The translations under genes were made by a program, and so were the position numbers. Below are positions 17,862-26,103 of a stretch of 64,000 nucleotides of DNA, in pieces. The stretch is taken from assembly GCF_900109685.1 (NCBI RefSeq), contig NZ_FOBB01000001.1, forward strand, positions 1,426,001-1,490,000. Direction: 5' to 3'. The notes beneath the pieces are model-generated. The model was not told the origin of the DNA. It did not search any database and was given only the letters and a program-made list of their open reading frames with translations. The DNA is from Chitinophaga rupis. Lineage in GTDB: Bacteria > Bacteroidota > Bacteroidia > Chitinophagales > Chitinophagaceae. Every line of letters starts with the position of its first letter. Within the stretch, counting starts at the first letter, position 1.

Positions 17862-18524
17862 ATGATACAATTAAGACATATTTCCAAGCATTACCCGGTA
17901 GGATTCGGTAAGAATGAAATTTTAAAGGATGTAGACCTGACGATCTTTGAAGGAGAGTTTGTGTCTATAATGGGCCCCTCAGGGTCGGGAAAATCTACCC
18001 TGCTGCACATACTGGGATTACTGGAAGAGCCTTCCAGCGGCGATTACCTGTTTGAAGGAGAGCTGGTAAATAAAATGAACGAGAAAAAACGTACGCAATT
18101 ACACCGGGGCAGTATTGGTTTTGTATTCCAGGCCTATCACCTGATAGATGAGCTGACGGTGTACGAGAATATAGAAACTCCACTATTATATAAGAACATA
18201 CCCGGCGCGGAACGTAAAAGCCGCGTAGCCGATGTGCTGGACCGTTTTAATATGGTAGCCAAAAAAGACCTGTTCCCCAACCAGCTTTCCGGCGGCCAGC
18301 AGCAGCTGGTAGGCATTGCCCGGGCTATTGTGGCAGAACCCCGCGTTATACTGGCCGACGAGCCTACCGGCAACCTGCACTCTGACCAGGCCCGGGTAAT
18401 TATGCAGTTATTTAAACATTTGAATGAAACGGATAAAATCACCATCATCCAGGTCACACACTCTGAACAAAATGCTGCTTTTGGGCACCGGGTCATTGAA
18501 ATCAGGGATGGAAAGATCCAGTAA
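17862..18524 (+). CDS. MacB/LolD-type ABC transporter ATPase (second copy)
   Basis: Nucleotide-binding subunit, 220 aa. Walker A GPSGSGKST, Q loop FVFQAYHL, signature LSGGQQQLVGIARA, Walker [14 protein letters not shown] and H-loop VTHSEQ. Two small differences from the first ATPase are visible: the residue after GGQQQ is L rather than R, and the D-loop reads NLHS rather than NLDS. Both lie close to catalytic positions and may mark specialisation. Directly follows permease D; the gene ends at 18524, about 170 nt before the TolC-like gene. Confidence 0.94.
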   Translation: MIQLRHISKHYPVGFGKNEILKDVDLTIFEGEFVSIMGPSGSGKSTLLHILGLLEEPSSGDYLFEGELVNKMNEKKRTQLHRGSIGFVFQAYHLIDELTVYENIETPLLYKNIPGAERKSRVADVLDRFNMVAKKDLFPNQLSGGQQQLVGIARAIVAEPRVILADEPTGNLHSDQARVIMQLFKHLNETDKITIIQVTHSEQNAAFGHRVIEIRDGKIQ

Positions 18525-18590
18525 AACCCTCGCGTAAAACCTGCGTTAACATACATTTCAGAAAAAACAATAAATAAAATGTTATGTTTT

Positions 18591-18605
18591 ACACTAAATT
18601 AGTGT
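18591..18605. promoter_or_regulatory. Perfect 15-bp palindrome upstream of the TolC-like gene
   Basis: ACACTAA-A-TTAGTGT is a perfect dyad with a one-base centre, lying 87 bp before the preferred start of the outer-membrane channel gene. It resembles a dimeric repressor or activator operator. No partner protein can be named. Confidence 0.35.
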
Positions 18606-18676
18606 GGCCGTTAGCCATACCTAATAAAAATTTGCCTTTTATAAAGAAATGGCAAAGGCTATCATCACAATTACTA

Positions 18677-18684
18677 TATTTTTG
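18677..18684 (+). promoter_or_regulatory. TAnnTTTG promoter box just before the TolC-like gene
   Basis: TATTTTTG matches the Bacteroidota -7 box but stands only 7 nt before the ATG at 18692. Transcription from it would start at or next to the ATG (leaderless mRNA). No TTG lies at the usual -33 spacing, so the call is weak. Confidence 0.3.
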
Positions 18685-18691
18685 TTACGCT

Positions 18692-20152
18692 ATGAAACTA
18701 TACCAGTTTCCGGGACCCATCCTGGTAATATGTTTATTGTTTGCTAACACTGTACATGTAGCTGCCCAGGATAAATGGAGCCTCAAACGTTGTGTGGATT
18801 ATGCGATGGCTAATAATATCTCCATTAAACAGCAGGACGTGCAAAAGCGTTTGGCAGAGCTTACGTTGAAGCAAAGCCAGTTATCCCAGATCCCGAATCT
18901 GAGCGCCAGTGTTAGTGGTAACTACAATGCAGGCCGTAGCGTAAACCCTACCACCTACACATATGAAACACAGGGCTTCCTTTCTTCCAACGCCAGCTTA
19001 AATACGAATGTTACCCTGTTCAACTGGTTCAGCAAGCGTAATACAATTGCATCTAATATTTATCAGGCCAATGCTTACGGCTTTTTACTGGAAAAAGCCA
19101 AGAATGATGTGGCCTTTAATATAGCCTCCACCTTTTTACAGATATTACAGAACAATGAGCAGGTGCATGTAAATGAAACCCAGCTCACCCTTACCAAAGC
19201 ACAGTTGTCTAATACGGAGAAGCTGGTGGCTGCGGGCTCTGTACCGGAAAGTAACCAGGCCGATCTGCTGGCCCAGCTGGCAAGGGATAGCGCTAACCTT
19301 ATTACTGCGCAGAACAATGTAATATTATCTACCCTGCAAATGAAGGCGCTGCTGAACCTGGGTTTTGATATTCCCTTTCAGCCGGAAATACCCTCAGATA
19401 TTTCCAACATACCCTTACCCAGTCTGAATGAGGTGGATCCCGAAATGGTATACAGCGCTGCTATGAGCACCAACCCGCTGATACGGGCCGATTCCCTGCA
19501 GATCAAATCCTGGGAAAGATCCGTTGCAGCATCCAGGGGCGCCATGTTCCCTACGCTGTCCTTATCAGCCGGTATTGGTACCAACTACGCTAATAATGTA
19601 AATGATATCAGGAACGTGGTATTAGGCCCCTTCCAGGATACACTGGGTACGGTAAGTGTGGGTGGCACCAATTATAATGTCATTGGCAAACCCTATACAG
19701 TTCCCTCCCAGGTAGTAGGAGGTAAAACTCCTTTTGGTACGCAGATCAGTAATAACTTCCAGCAGGCGGTTGGCTTATCACTGAGCATTCCCATCTTTAA
19801 TGCATGGCAGGCACGCGCTCAGTATAAACGCAATAAGCTGAACCTGTATAACCAGGAACTGACCCGCGATAAGGATAACCAGCAGTTAAGACAGGATATC
19901 TATACCGCACATGCCAACGCCGTAGCAGCCATTCAGAAGTTCTATGCCGCCAGCCGGGGAGTGGATGCTTCCCAAAAAGCCTTTGATTTTGCTACAAAAC
20001 GCTTTAATTTGGGATTAATGAACACGATCGATTATATTACGACCCAAAATAATTTGTTCCAGGCCCAGATAAATAAGGTGTCTGCGCAATATGATTATAT
20101 ATTCAGAATGAAATTGCTGGAGTTTTACCGGGACCAGAAAATAACCCTGTAG
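18692..20152 (+). CDS. TolC-family outer-membrane channel protein
   Basis: Outer-membrane efflux protein, 486 aa, expected to form the trimeric channel that completes the pump with the adaptor. The start MKLYQFPGPILVICLLFANTV gives a clean Sec signal peptide ending ...VHVAAQ; the frame is open back to 18584 but those 36 codons would bury the signal, so I reject them. The mature part begins KWSLKRCVDYAMANNIS, the typical OEP opening, and shows the two-fold OEP repeat with long coiled-coil stretches (about 170-250 and 390-480). The adaptor gene follows after 30 nt. This is the only channel gene in the locus, so it probably serves all the permeases. Confidence 0.93.
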   Translation: MKLYQFPGPILVICLLFANTVHVAAQDKWSLKRCVDYAMANNISIKQQDVQKRLAELTLKQSQLSQIPNLSASVSGNYNAGRSVNPTTYTYETQGFLSSNASLNTNVTLFNWFSKRNTIASNIYQANAYGFLLEKAKNDVAFNIASTFLQILQNNEQVHVNETQLTLTKAQLSNTEKLVAAGSVPESNQADLLAQLARDSANLITAQNNVILSTLQMKALLNLGFDIPFQPEIPSDISNIPLPSLNEVDPEMVYSAAMSTNPLIRADSLQIKSWERSVAASRGAMFPTLSLSAGIGTNYANNVNDIRNVVLGPFQDTLGTVSVGGTNYNVIGKPYTVPSQVVGGKTPFGTQISNNFQQAVGLSLSIPIFNAWQARAQYKRNKLNLYNQELTRDKDNQQLRQDIYTAHANAVAAIQKFYAASRGVDASQKAFDFATKRFNLGLMNTIDYITTQNNLFQAQINKVSAQYDYIFRMKLLEFYRDQKITL

Positions 20153-20182
20153 GCTCCCCCTCCCTTGTAACAAACCGCCTCT

Positions 20183-21565
20183 ATGAAGAAAAAGACACTT
20201 TATTGGATTGTTGGTAGTGTAGCAACACTGATAATACTATTATTGGTACTAAAAGCCTCCGGTGTGATCGGTAAGGAGGAAGGTATCAAAGTGGCTGCTG
20301 ATAAAGCTGCCAACAAAGATATTATTGAGGTGGTAGCTGCTACCGGAAAAATTTACCCTGAAATAGAAGTAAAAGTAAGCTCTGATGTATCCGGCGAAAT
20401 TGTAGACCTGCCCGTACTGGAAGGCGATTCTGTAAATAAAGGCCAGGTACTGGTACGGATATACGCAGATATTTACGGCTCCCAGCGAGATAAGGCTACT
20501 GCAGCCCTGAGCCAAAGCCAGGCGCAAATGGCCAATTCCGCCGCCGCGCTGAACGCTTACAAGGCTAAGCTGGAGCAATACAAAGCTGCCTATGACAGGA
20601 ATAAAGAATTGTATGCACAGAAAGTAGTATCCAAAAGTGAATTTGAAACAGCGGAATCTGCCTACCGCTCTGCCCTGGCCGATTTTACCGCCGCCACAGA
20701 GCAGGTGAACAGCTATAAGTATGCAGTAGCCAGCGCACAGGCAGGCTTAACAGAGGCTAATAAGAACCTGGGCCGTACCACCATTGTATCACCCATGCGC
20801 GGAGTAGTATCCCTGCTGCCGGTTAAAAAAGGGGAGCGCGTAGTAGGTACCCTGCAAATGACCGGTACTGAGATCATGCGCATTGCCGACCTGAATGTAA
20901 TGGAAGTACAGGTTGACGTTGGTGAGAATGATATACCCCGCGTAAAATATGGCGATACCGCCGTTATTGAGGTAGATGCCTACAGCAACCGTAAGTTCAA
21001 AGGTATTGTAACGCAAATAGCCAGCTCCAGCAAAGGCGCCGCCACGGCCACCGCCTCCGGTACTACCTCCTCAGCAGAGCAGGTTACCAGCTATATTGTA
21101 CACATCCGCATCCTGAATGATAGTTATAAAGACCTGATAGATCCTTCCCAGCCGAAGAACTTTCCTTTTCGCCCGGGTATGAGCGCCAGTGTGGATATAC
21201 AAACCAAACGTAAAACACAGGTATTATCCGTACCCATTAACGCGGTAACCACCCGCGAGGCGGAAAATGCTACCGCCAAAGCAGATGCTGCCAAAAAGAA
21301 GAAAGCGGAAAATGGTGATGATCCACCGGTGGCAGGTAACAAGGATACCAAAGAAGTAGTGTTTGTGCTGCAAAAAGATAATACGGTAAAACAGGTGGAG
21401 GTAAAAACCGGTATCCAGGACGATAATAATATTGAGATCCTTTCCGGCCTGCAACCCGGCGACCAGGTGATCAGCGCGCCTTACGCCGCGGTGTCCCGTG
21501 AGTTAAAAAGCGGTAAAAAAGTAAAAGTAGTACCCGCCGCTCAGTTGTTTGAAGCCACTAAATAA
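20183..21565 (+). CDS. HlyD/MacA-type periplasmic adaptor (second copy)
   Basis: Membrane-fusion protein, 460 aa. N-terminal membrane helix LYWIVGSVATLIILLLVL, lipoyl half-motifs around EVKVSSDVSGEIVDLPV and TTIVSPMRGVVSLLPV, a coiled-coil hairpin at roughly 95-195, then barrel and membrane-proximal domains ending GLQPGDQVISAPYAA. A Lys/Ala-rich insertion (AKADAAKKKKAENGDD) at about 370-390 is probably a flexible loop. It is only distantly similar to the first adaptor, so the two are not recent duplicates. It is the last gene of the efflux locus, closed by the terminator at 21585-21621. Confidence 0.92.
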   Translation: MKKKTLYWIVGSVATLIILLLVLKASGVIGKEEGIKVAADKAANKDIIEVVAATGKIYPEIEVKVSSDVSGEIVDLPVLEGDSVNKGQVLVRIYADIYGSQRDKATAALSQSQAQMANSAAALNAYKAKLEQYKAAYDRNKELYAQKVVSKSEFETAESAYRSALADFTAATEQVNSYKYAVASAQAGLTEANKNLGRTTIVSPMRGVVSLLPVKKGERVVGTLQMTGTEIMRIADLNVMEVQVDVGENDIPRVKYGDTAVIEVDAYSNRKFKGIVTQIASSSKGAATATASGTTSSAEQVTSYIVHIRILNDSYKDLIDPSQPKNFPFRPGMSASVDIQTKRKTQVLSVPINAVTTREAENATAKADAAKKKKAENGDDPPVAGNKDTKEVVFVLQKDNTVKQVEVKTGIQDDNNIEILSGLQPGDQVISAPYAAVSRELKSGKKVKVVPAAQLFEATK

Positions 21566-21584
21566 TTGCTTTATAAATTATAGC

Positions 21585-21621
21585 AGGGTGAAAAGTGAAA
21601 TATGATTTCGCTTTTCACCCT
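21585..21621 (+). terminator. Intrinsic terminator of the efflux locus
   Basis: AGGGTGAAAAG (21585-21595) pairs perfectly with CTTTTCACCCT (21611-21621), and TTGCCTTTTT follows. It lies 20 nt after the stop of the second adaptor and just before gpsA. Confidence 0.85.
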
Positions 21622-21638
21622 TTGCCTTTTTAAGTACA

Positions 21639-22670
21639 TTGCGGAAAATTCAACCGGTGAGTACAGGCATTATTGGCAGCGGCAGCTGGGCTACCGCTTT
21701 GGCAAAAATTTTAACAGATAATGGTCAGCAGGTGAACTGGTGGATCCGGAGCGAAGATACCATCCGCCATTTGCAGCAGCGCCACCATAACAAACATTAC
21801 CTTACCTCGGTATATTTTGATACCCACCAGCTAAACCTCAGCAACCGGCTGCATGAGGTAGTGGCCAATAGTGATGTGCTGGTGCTGGCCGTACCCTCTG
21901 CCTTCCTGGAAGAGGTGCTGAAGGTACTGCCGCCGGAGGCTTTACAGCATAAAAAAGTGATCTCCGCCATTAAAGGGCTGGTGCCGGAAAGCAACCAGTT
22001 TATTAATGAGTACCTGGCGGATGATTTTGGGCTGCCGCTGGAACAGTACTTCACTATTACGGGCCCCTGCCATGCTGAGGAAGTGGCAAATGAAAAGCTC
22101 TCTTACCTTACCTTTTCCGGCTTGCAGCTGGAAGAAACCCAGAACATTGCAGATCTTTTTGCCAACAGCTACCTGCAAACCATTGTGAATAATGATGTAA
22201 TAGGCGTGCAGCTGGCCGCTGTGTTAAAGAATATTTACGCCATGGGCGCCGGCGTGGCGCATGGTTTGGAATATGGCGATAATTTCCTGAGTGTGCTTAT
22301 TACCAACTGCTTCCGGGAAATGCAGCACTTCCTTGAAAAATATACTACCTGGGCCGGGCCTGTACATATGCCGGTTACCCAGCATAACTATAATGCCAGC
22401 GCCTACCTGGGCGATCTGCTGGTAACCTGCTACTCCCTGCATAGCCGTAACCGCACCTTTGGCAATATGATAGGCAAGGGCTACAGCGTAAAAGCAGCCC
22501 AGCTGGAATTAAATATGGTGGCGGAAGGGTATTATGCCAGTAAATGCATTTTTGAAATGAACCACGAAATAGGGGCTTATATGCCGGTGGCAAGGGCCGT
22601 ATATGCGGTACTGTGGGAGCAGCTGAATGCGGAGGAAGCCTTTCTGGCGCTGGAAAAAGGTTTTGTATAA
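21639..22670 (+). CDS. gpsA: Glycerol-3-phosphate dehydrogenase [NAD(P)+]
   Basis: Reduces dihydroxyacetone phosphate to sn-glycerol 3-phosphate for phospholipid synthesis. N-terminal Rossmann motif GIIGSGSWATALA, the GpsA motif ITGPCHAEEVA, and the catalytic-domain stretch VLKNIYAMGAGVAHGLEYGDN, where the Lys is catalytic. Length 343 aa is normal. No ATG is available: the frame opens with TTG at 21639 (MRKIQPV) or GTG at 21657 (MSTGIIGSGSW). GTG gives a start very close to the nucleotide-binding strand; I list the longer form. It is separated from the efflux locus by the terminator at 21585-21621. Confidence 0.93.
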   Translation: MRKIQPVSTGIIGSGSWATALAKILTDNGQQVNWWIRSEDTIRHLQQRHHNKHYLTSVYFDTHQLNLSNRLHEVVANSDVLVLAVPSAFLEEVLKVLPPEALQHKKVISAIKGLVPESNQFINEYLADDFGLPLEQYFTITGPCHAEEVANEKLSYLTFSGLQLEETQNIADLFANSYLQTIVNNDVIGVQLAAVLKNIYAMGAGVAHGLEYGDNFLSVLITNCFREMQHFLEKYTTWAGPVHMPVTQHNYNASAYLGDLLVTCYSLHSRNRTFGNMIGKGYSVKAAQLELNMVAEGYYASKCIFEMNHEIGAYMPVARAVYAVLWEQLNAEEAFLALEKGFV

Positions 22671-22675
22671 AAAAA

Positions 22676-22735
22676 GGCCAGGCCGCAAGTCATTTTAATG
22701 GTTGGTTTAAATGACACATGCTTTAAGGCCCGGCC
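22676..22735. terminator. Two-part hairpin between convergent genes
   Basis: Outer arms GGCCAGGCC (22676-22684) and GGCCCGGCC (22727-22735) pair with one mismatch; an inner stem GTCATTT/AAATGAC lies at 22689-22715. It sits between gpsA and the convergent gene at 22779, with A-runs at its left side that read as T on the minus strand. Probably a bidirectional terminator. Confidence 0.55.
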
Positions 22736-22778
22736 GTTGCGCTAGATTATAACCCTTACTAATAAAAAACTATTTATG

Positions 22779-23018
22779 CTAAATAAGCTGTTTCGTATTC
22801 TGGAAATAGTGACGGATCATCCATTCAATATGCGGTAATAATGCAGTGTCGGGCAGCGGGCTGTCGCTCACCGGCTCAATATGATCCTCGTCGTTTAATG
22901 AATAGTCTATCTGAATACCCTCTACAGTAACCCGGAATTTTCTTTCTTTCGCTATTTTTTTGAGGCAGATCCGCTTAGGAATGCCATTCACTTTGAATGT
23001 ACAGGCGAGGTTTCTCAT
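22779..23018 (-). CDS. Small conserved-looking hypothetical protein
   Basis: 79-aa soluble protein, MRNLACTFKVNGIPKR... to ...YFQNTKQLI. A basic N-terminal half (KRICLKKIAKERKFRV) is followed by an acidic stretch (DEDHIEPVSDSPLPD). No membrane segment and no motif I recognise. The gene is isolated: convergent with gpsA and followed upstream by a 370-bp gap. Absence of overlapping coding sequence, sensible codon use and the terminator behind it suggest it is real. Function unknown. Confidence 0.6.
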   Translation of the reverse strand: MRNLACTFKVNGIPKRICLKKIAKERKFRVTVEGIQIDYSLNDEDHIEPVSDSPLPDTALLPHIEWMIRHYFQNTKQLI

Positions 23019-23388
23019 GCGTAGAATTTTATCGTCCCAATAAATGAATTTCAGTATTTGCCGGGAAATACGGCTGGTTGCATTACCTTTAGTTGCTTTG
23101 GTGTTAGCGCTCTGTGCGCAAATCTAAAGGCATTGATGCATTTAAATGTGAATACGCCGTTAACGTCGTCAAAAACTTATTCCCTTCTTTTGTCCCGGCC
23201 GTACCACTAAATACCTCTGGAAAATGATTTGGGGAAGCGCCGGAACGATTGTGGAGGTTATTCCACAGTTTAACGTAAGGCTCAATTCCACACGTTATCC
23301 GTAATGCAATACCGCCGTGGTTGGAGTGATATTTGACTGGATTGCTTTCCATAGAGCAGTGAATTGTACCGGAAAAAAATTGACATAA
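23019..23388. other. 370-bp intergenic region
   Basis: Divergent gap between the 79-aa gene and the GT4-type gene. I see no open frame of significance, no strong hairpin and no clear TAnnTTTG box. It presumably carries both promoters, but I cannot place them. Confidence 0.4.
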
Positions 23389-25677
23389 ATGAATAAGACT
23401 TTGCTTTTTGTTACAACTTTTCCGCCCCGTGAGTGTGGTATTGCAACCTTTGCCCAGGATCTGGTGAACGCACTGCAGAAGTCATTTGCAGAAAAGCTGG
23501 ATATCAGCATTTGCGCATTGCTGGAAGGGGGGAAGTCCCAGGCGCCGGCATACAAGGCGCCTGTAAAGTATACGGTTGATCCGTTTAATATTGACAGTTG
23601 CATCACCTTTGCCCACCAGGTGAATGCGGATGAGCAGATTGACCTGGTGTGTTTTGAGCATGAGTTTGGCCTTTATGGTGGCGACTACGGGCATAATATG
23701 CTGGCCATGTTATCCCTGCTGGATAAACCTTTTGTAGTGCGGTTCCATACCGTATTACCTTACCCGGATCCTAAATGCCTGAAAGTAGTGAGCATTATAG
23801 GCGCCCTGGCCAGCAAGATCATAGTAATGACGCAAACCTCTGCAGACATTCTGCTCTCTACCTACCATCTGCCTGCACACAAGATCGTGCATATACCGCA
23901 TGGCGTACATGCGCGTATTACGGAAAACGTGGCTGAGCTGAAACAGAAGTATAGCCTGCAGGGCAAAAGAGTGCTAACCACCTTTGGGCTGCTGAGTGAG
24001 AATAAAGGGCTGGAAACTGCTATCCGGGCCATGAAGCCTATTGCAGAACAGTTCCCGGATACCGTGTACCTTATACTGGGTAAAACCCACCCGGTAGTGC
24101 TGGCGCGGGAAGGAGAGCAATACCGGCAGCGGTTGCAGCAACTGATAGCCGAGCTGGGATTGCAGCAGCATGTAAAATTTGTAAACAGCTACTTAAGCCT
24201 CGATAACCTGCTGGACTACCTGGCTTTAACGGATATTTACCTGTTCACTTCTAAAGATCCGCACCAGGCGGTAAGCGGTACGTTCTTATACGCCATGAGC
24301 GCAGGTTGCCCTATTGTAAGCACGGCCTTTTCCCAGGCCCGCGAAATGCTGGATGAGTGTTGTGGTTACCTGATAGATATGGGCAGTCATGAACAGCTGT
24401 CTGAAAAAGCCATTCGCCTGCTGAAAGATCAGCAGCTGCGCCAGCGAATGAGCCGCAATGCCATCGAAAAAACACGCAATGCTATCTGGGAAAATGTAGC
24501 CGTTGCGCATATGTCTATGTTTAAAGAGATCATGGCAGAAAAAGACCTGATGCTTCCCAGCCTGCCGCCCGCTTACCTGGATCACATTGACCGTATGACG
24601 GACGAATTTGGGATGATACAGTTTTGTAAACATGACCAGCCCGACCCTGCCTCCGGCTACACCCTGGACGACAATGCCCGTGCGCTGATAGCCATGAGCA
24701 TGTATATCAGCACCGTAAAAGGCAGCAGCTTTGTAAACTCCCTTTGCCACAAATACCTGGATTTCATAGAGTACTGCCAGCAGCCGGATGGCCGCTTCCT
24801 GAACTATGTGAACATCCGCGGTTATTTTGATAGCGCTAACTACGAAGTGAACCTGGAGGATGCCAACGGGCGCGCCATTTGGGCCCTGGGCTATTTACTC
24901 AGCCGGCATAATGAAATGCCCTCCCTGCTGGTACAGCAGGCTAACCGTATATTGCAGCCCTGCCTTACCTGGCTGGAAACGCTTACGGCGCCACGGGCCA
25001 TGGCCTTTGCCATTAAGGGATTGTACTATTACCTGCAATACAAACCAGGCGGCATAGCAGAAGATATAATTAACACCTTAGCAGGCCGTTTATATAATAT
25101 CTATCAACAGGAGGCAGATGCACAATGGAAATGGTACGAGCCGTACCTGACCTATGGAAATGCTGTGCTGCCGGAGGCCATGATGATGGCTTACCAGGTA
25201 AGCGGCAATACCAGCTGGCTGCATACGGCAAAAGAAAGCCTGGAGTTCCTGTGCAGCAAAACCTTTACGGATAATTACATGAAAGTGATCAATAACAGGA
25301 CCTGGTATCACAAAAACACGCAAGATAATAATACAAATACTTTGGACGGCGGGGAACAATCAATTGAAATAGCCTATACCATGCTTACCCTGCACACATT
25401 TTTCCGGGCCACGGGCAACCATACATACCTGGAGAAAATGCGTTTAGCGTTTAGTTGGTACCTGGGTAATAATCATTTAAAGCAACTGATATACAACCCG
25501 CTCACCTACGGCTGTTATGACGGTTTAGAAAAAAATAATGTCAATCAGAATCAGGGCGCCGAGTCGAGTGTTTGTTACCTGATAGCCAGGTTATTAATGG
25601 AACAATGGAATAAACACAAGTATGTTACAACACAGAAAACAGGGATTGAGTCTGGTGTCAGACTTAGTCTCAACTGA
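23389..25677 (+). CDS. GT4-type glycosyltransferase fused to a C-terminal alpha-helical domain
   Basis: 762-aa two-domain protein without signal peptide. Residues 1 to about 380 are a GT-B glycosyltransferase of family 4 type: N-terminal TTFPPRECGIATFAQDL, donor-side motifs HIPHGV and GLLSENKGLETAIRAM. The acidic EX7E element expected near SKDPHQAVSGTFLYAMSAG is lost (Q and Y instead of Glu). Residues about 400-750 begin DEFGMIQFCKHDQPDPASGY-TLDDNARAL, an (alpha/alpha)-barrel-like domain often fused to such transferases. It probably acts on a polysaccharide or trehalose-like sugar, but the lost acidic residues leave catalysis in doubt. The next gene, a receiver protein, starts 5 nt after its stop. 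Confidence 0.75.
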   Translation: MNKTLLFVTTFPPRECGIATFAQDLVNALQKSFAEKLDISICALLEGGKSQAPAYKAPVKYTVDPFNIDSCITFAHQVNADEQIDLVCFEHEFGLYGGDYGHNMLAMLSLLDKPFVVRFHTVLPYPDPKCLKVVSIIGALASKIIVMTQTSADILLSTYHLPAHKIVHIPHGVHARITENVAELKQKYSLQGKRVLTTFGLLSENKGLETAIRAMKPIAEQFPDTVYLILGKTHPVVLAREGEQYRQRLQQLIAELGLQQHVKFVNSYLSLDNLLDYLALTDIYLFTSKDPHQAVSGTFLYAMSAGCPIVSTAFSQAREMLDECCGYLIDMGSHEQLSEKAIRLLKDQQLRQRMSRNAIEKTRNAIWENVAVAHMSMFKEIMAEKDLMLPSLPPAYLDHIDRMTDEFGMIQFCKHDQPDPASGYTLDDNARALIAMSMYISTVKGSSFVNSLCHKYLDFIEYCQQPDGRFLNYVNIRGYFDSANYEVNLEDANGRAIWALGYLLSRHNEMPSLLVQQANRILQPCLTWLETLTAPRAMAFAIKGLYYYLQYKPGGIAEDIINTLAGRLYNIYQQEADAQWKWYEPYLTYGNAVLPEAMMMAYQVSGNTSWLHTAKESLEFLCSKTFTDNYMKVINNRTWYHKNTQDNNTNTLDGGEQSIEIAYTMLTLHTFFRATGNHTYLEKMRLAFSWYLGNNHLKQLIYNPLTYGCYDGLEKNNVNQNQGAESSVCYLIARLLMEQWNKHKYVTTQKTGIESGVRLSLN

Positions 25678-25681
25678 AACC

Positions 25682-26044
25682 ATGAAAGGATCATTTGTCC
25701 TTATAATTGATGATGAACCGGATATATGCAGGTTGTTACAAATGAGTTTAGTAAGACTGGGCTACGATGTGAAATATGTGCATGAATTACGCGCAGGTTT
25801 ACAATGTATTCAAAGTGAGCAACCGGATATACTTTTTCTGGATATACACTTGCCGGATGGTTCCGGATTGGAAGCAATTTCTGTTTTCAAAAACAAATAT
25901 CCAGCCTTAAAAGTGATCACGATCAGCGCATATGATAACGGCATGGAAAAGCAAACTGCACTCAGTGCAGGAGCCAGTCATTTTCTGGCCAAACCCTTTA
26001 GTGTAAAGAATGTGGACGAGTTGATGAAAGATGTTAAAAGTTAA
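25682..26044 (+). CDS. Single-domain response regulator (CheY-like)
   Basis: 120-aa receiver with no output domain. Acidic pair D10/D11, phosphoacceptor D54 in ILFLDIHLPDGSG, conserved Thr/Ser in VITISAYD and Lys in LAKPF. Start ATG at 25682 (MKGSFVLIIDDEP); the frame continues upstream into the GT4 gene, but the receiver fold begins here. It lies 5 nt after the GT4 stop and 59 nt before a sigma-54 activator. It probably acts in a phosphorelay with the nearby kinases at 28122-31101; this is inferred from position. Confidence 0.88.
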   Translation: MKGSFVLIIDDEPDICRLLQMSLVRLGYDVKYVHELRAGLQCIQSEQPDILFLDIHLPDGSGLEAISVFKNKYPALKVITISAYDNGMEKQTALSAGASHFLAKPFSVKNVDELMKDVKS

Positions 26045-26103
26045 TCGTCCTGCAAATTATTTCGTAACTTTAAAAGCTTATAGCCAACATCATACATACC
26101 ATT

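Noticed and set aside
18584..18691. Longer N-terminus for the TolC-like protein
   Set aside because: It would bury the clear signal peptide that starts at 18692, and the extra codons fall in AT-rich promoter DNA.
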